Shown here: one piece after another, positions 60,498 through 64,000 of the stretch | Layout: each line of letters begins with the position of its first letter | Numbering within the stretch: the stretch's first letter is position 1 | Source: Megascapheus bottae | Lineage: Eukaryota; Chordata; Mammalia; Rodentia; Geomyidae | Direction: 5' to 3' | Length of the DNA: 64,000 nucleotides | Assembly: GCA_024803745.1 (NCBI GenBank) | Contig: JANJXV010000191.1 | Span: forward strand, 1,736,001-1,800,000 | Notes under the pieces: model-generated | The model's database searches: none | What the model saw: the letters and a program-made list of their open reading frames with translations, nothing else | Told to the model about the DNA's origin: nothing | Made by a program: the position numbers and the translations under genes

Positions 60498-60587
60498 CTG
60501 TGATATTCTTGTCAGAGGAATTTCCTATCCAGAGTTCTGCACAGTGCTCTAGCTTGTCAATTAATACAGGTTTGGGAACACAGGGCT
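60498..60587 (-). CDS. KRAB B-like exon, unit B
   Basis: A 90-bp exon with acceptor ttacag and donor gtgagt. It reads PCVPKPVLIDKLEHCAELW and on, in phase with the 127-bp exon upstream. The first codon after the junction differs from A (GA/GC change at the 5' edge), but the frame is open. Confidence 0.85.
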
Positions 60588-60717
60588 CTGTAAATTAGAA
60601 ACAGTAGAGAATTATTGCTTATGCTGTGTCATCATTGTTTAAGTTCGCAGACATCCTACTCACATGTTATGTATTAAATATTTTTTCTCATTTCTCACTG
60701 GCTCCATGGTTGACTTT

Positions 60718-61013
60718 TCCCCAGATCTGGATTCATTTTGTATGGCATAAACTTAGCTGTCTTGCTCAAGGCTAGAAAAATACCAGTTTGAGTCCCAGCT
60801 CCACTTACATGCATAGGTCTTCATGCATGCTAGGCAAGCACTCAACCACAAAGTCAAACTCTTGACACTCCACTAACATTTTTGAGGGGTTACTTGGAGT
60901 TATAGAGTTTCATGGCAATTTTTATGCCATTGCTGGCTTCAAATTAGAATTCTTAGATTTCTTCCTCCTGAATATTTTAAGATTACAGGCATGAAACATT
61001 GCACCTAGTGCCA
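60718..61013 (-). mobile_element. Two old minus-strand SINEs in the KRAB intron (B)
   Basis: Counterpart of 32410-32705. Confidence 0.7.
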
Positions 61014-61263
61014 GGTTTCTATTATAAACTCACTTTTTAGTGATTTGTAGATCCTATTTCCAATAATGATATATATTCTAATCTGGATGGTTTATCCACT
61101 TACAATTACTGTGTAAGTTTGGAATGTCGTCTCCATTAGAGGAAACATAATTTAGAACTGTTGTCAAAGTATCCTGAAGGTATCCTGAAGAATGAGTACA
61201 AAATTGCCTTAGGTTTTCTTTAGAAAGTAATGATACTTCTCAGGGCCTGGAATCTTTCATTTA

Positions 61264-61503
<240 letters not shown>

Positions 61504-61597
61504 TTAGCACTGAGTTATAAACACACCATGTCTGGAATTTTATTATTTTTTTGTTGGAATTGTATTCCTTTACTTAAATGTTTAGACTTACTATTGA

Positions 61598-61808
61598 CCT
61601 GAAAAGCTTAGGGATGGTGCCTAGGCCCAGAGTTCAAGTCCCAAGACCCACAAAAAAATAACAAGGCAAGCCAGGTGTTGGTGGCTCACGCCTGTCATCC
61701 TAGCTACTCAGGAGACTGAGATCTGAGGACCATGGTTCAAAGCCAGCCTGGCACAAAATTCCATGAGACTCCTTTCCAATTACCCACCATAAAATGTTTA
61801 ATGGCTTG
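61598..61808 (+). mobile_element. SINE fragments, ID-like tail then B1-like head (B)
   Basis: Counterpart of 33290-33500, with ggtggctcacgcctgtcatc and ttcaaagccagcctgg. Confidence 0.85.
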
Positions 61809-62044
61809 TGGCATATCATGGGAGAGCAATTGTGGTATCGACAACAATAAGTCGAGGGAGTAGATTTAGGTTATAAATGGAATTATTCCATTGAAAAGGA
61901 ACTACATTATATGATGACATATGCTGGTACTGTGAGAATATTGCAAAATCTTAGGGTATCAAGTAATAATACTATGAAGTACACCCAGAATGTTAATGTT
62001 CTATGTCTGGCATAATAATCACTTGGGGAAGAAATTTTTTTTCT

Positions 62045-62292
62045 TTTGTTTGGCTGGGGGATTTGTAAGGCTTGAACTCTGGGCCTGGGCACTGTTCCTG
62101 AGCTCTTCAACTCAAGGCTATCACCCTACCGATGAAGCCACAGTGCCATTTCCCATATTCTAGTGGTTAACTGTAGATGAGAGTCTCATAGACTTTCTAA
62201 TGCGCAGGCTGGCTGAACCAAATCTTTAGATATCAGCCTGATATCTGAGTAGCTAGGATTACAGTTAGAAGTCACTGCACCTGGCAAGAAAT
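62045..62292 (-). mobile_element. SINE, B1-ID composite (B)
   Basis: Counterpart of 33735-33982. Confidence 0.85.
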
Positions 62293-63364
62293 TTATTTCT
62301 TGCTGTTTTATACTACAAATTTACTGTATGTTTTACTTTTTCAAAAAGACTGAGGATGACCTTTGTTCTGTATATAATGGGAAGAGGGGTAGGGAGCTGT
62401 GAGCAGAAGAACTGAGGGGCAATACTCAGGGTAGGACAATAGCCTTAAACTAAAGAGCTCACGGCCCAAGATTCAAGCCCCATGATTTTCCCCACTACCC
62501 CACAAAAAAAGGGAAAAAAATTGGAGATTGGAGATCATTTTCTAAAAAGAATATATAGAAATAGTAGTTCAAAATGTAGAAAGAAGTTCAATATTAACAG
62601 TCATGAGAAAAATTAAAATTACAATGAAATCATTACTTTAATATGTTAATATAAATAAAGTTTTAAACAAAAAGATCCACATACACACACACACACAAAC
62701 ACACACACACACGCATACAATAAAACAACTTTCAAAGTCTATTACTGGGAAGGTAGTGAGAAGAAGTAGAACTTTGGAATAGTTCTGTAAGGAATATAAA
62801 GCAATCAAAAATTGCGTGGAGAGTGCTAAAAAAGTGCTAAATATAGAATTACATAGAAATATGGTCCAACACTTCTATTTCTAGATTTGTACCTAATGGA
62901 AGAAAAAGCAGAGACTAGAACAAATATGTGGAGAATCCATTCACAACTATTAATGATAATCAAAAGATAGAAATATGCAAAACAATGCATTGAAAAGGAA
63001 GAACATTTTACTATATTTTACAGATGAATCTTGATTACAGTAAACTAAAAATACAGCAGTCATAAAGGAAGAGCTAGGGTATGTTTTCCCTTCCAGAGCT
63101 TCCAAGGATCAACAAACCCTTAGAGCCAAAAAGCACGATGGTTCCAGAGAATGGAGTAGAGAGGAACAGGAGCTGAATGTTTAATGATTATACATGGAAG
63201 ATGAAAATTGCTCTAGATGGATAGAATGAAGAGAGAACTGTACCCTAAACAATGGTTATGTAGCCACACAGGATGGGACACACCTATACTCCCTGATCTT
63301 GGGAAACTCAAGAAGGATTTCTAGCCATCCTAGATGCATGGAAAGATCTATCATAAAAACTAAT
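62293..63364. other. AT-rich non-coding sequence with (CA)n (B)
   Basis: Counterpart of 33983-35054. The (CA)n tract at about 62680-62713 has a different length and interruption from A. Confidence 0.6.
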
Positions 63365-63795
63365 GTGGAGGTGCTGGGAGTTTGGCATAGTTGTAGAGTG
63401 CTTGTATGAAGACGAAGGTTCAATTCCGCAGTACCACATACACAGAAAAAAACAGAAGTAGTGCTGTGGCTCAAGTAGAAGATCACTAGGCTTGAGGAAA
63501 GCTGAAGGACAGTGCTCAGACCGAGTTCCAGCCAAAGGGCTTGTTTAAAAAAACCCAGAAAGCTGAGCATGATGGGGTGGTGGCTCACTTCTATAATCCT
63601 AGCTACTCAGGAGGCTGAGATCTGAGGATCAAGGTTTAAAGCCATCCTGGCACAAAAAGACCTGAGACTCTTATCTCCAATTTACCTTTAGAAAATGGGA
63701 AGTGGGGCTTGGCTCCAGGGTACGGTGGTAGCCTGGAGCTGAAGAGCTCAGGGATAGTGCCCAAGCTGAGTTCAAGATCTATGACCCACCAAAAA
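63365..63795 (+). mobile_element. Two plus-strand SINEs (B)
   Basis: Counterparts of 35055-35240 and 35250-35490, with ggagtttggcatagttg and ctactcaggaggctgagatctg. Confidence 0.85.
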
Positions 63796-64000
63796 AAAAG
63801 AAAAAACAAAAAATAATATGGAAAAATTTGGATTCTATGAATTTTATCAGGCATATAAATGTCTTTTTTTGCTGTTGAAATAACAAATTGTATGGAAACA
63901 TTTTAAAAGTTTTTACCTAGAAATGTACACCACAAATGGAATTAATAACAAACACAAAATATGCAAAAGATACAAATTATCACAATATGGGTATCCTGCT
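63796..64000. other. Unique AT-rich sequence at window end
   Basis: Matches A 35491-35680. About 250 bp of the unit remain beyond the window if B ends where A does. Confidence 0.6.

Overview
This is a mammalian, almost certainly rodent, genomic window. It is AT-rich and intron-rich, with LINE-1 (L1) fragments, dense SINEs and microsatellites, and no compact prokaryote-like gene structure. The SINEs are of two kinds: a dimer of tRNA/ID-like units, and a 7SL/B1-like head joined to an ID-like tail. That combination fits non-murid rodents, perhaps a heteromyid or geomyid such as a kangaroo rat or pocket mouse. The lineage is an inference from memory of SINE families, not a database result.

The main structure is a direct tandem segmental duplication. 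Unit A is 2153-35930 (33.8 kb). Unit B starts at 35931 and is still running at 64000, where it matches unit A at about 35680. The units align nearly base for base with scattered mismatches and four large differences. B carries an extra 0.95 kb of rearranged L1 (around 41383-42680). B lacks 6.87 kb of A (12612-19477), with 5 bp of microhomology at the break. B has 629 bp that A lacks (51652-52283). B lacks about 145 bp of A near 9822-9968. The left break of the unit lies inside an L1 endonuclease region.

Each unit, from low to high coordinates, holds: (1) the 5' half of a minus-strand L1 with ORF1; (2) one arm of an older inverted repeat of about 1.4 kb; (3) a second 5'-truncated minus-strand L1; (4) SINE-rich sequence with nested L1 3' ends and a (TG)n tract; (5) remnants that look like the REM region of a RalGDS/RGL-type Ral exchange factor on the minus strand; (6) the second inverted-repeat arm; (7) a repeat-poor stretch of about 2.5 kb; (8) a 5'-inverted L1; and (9) a minus-strand KRAB C2H2 zinc-finger gene with a 127-bp KRAB A exon, a 90-bp KRAB B-like exon and a large zinc-finger exon.

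Neither zinc-finger copy is intact. Both share two adjacent TGA codons in the first degenerate finger. Copy A then has its own 1-bp frameshift and a Cys-to-stop, and copy B has a Tyr-to-stop near the end of the good array. The KRAB exons are open in both copies, so a finger-less KRAB protein is possible but unproven. The RalGDS-like exons are also broken. The window is therefore a decaying KRAB-ZNF/RalGDS-like segmental-duplication landscape. I found no intact protein-coding gene and no previously undescribed molecular system. The most informative content is the layered rearrangement history.
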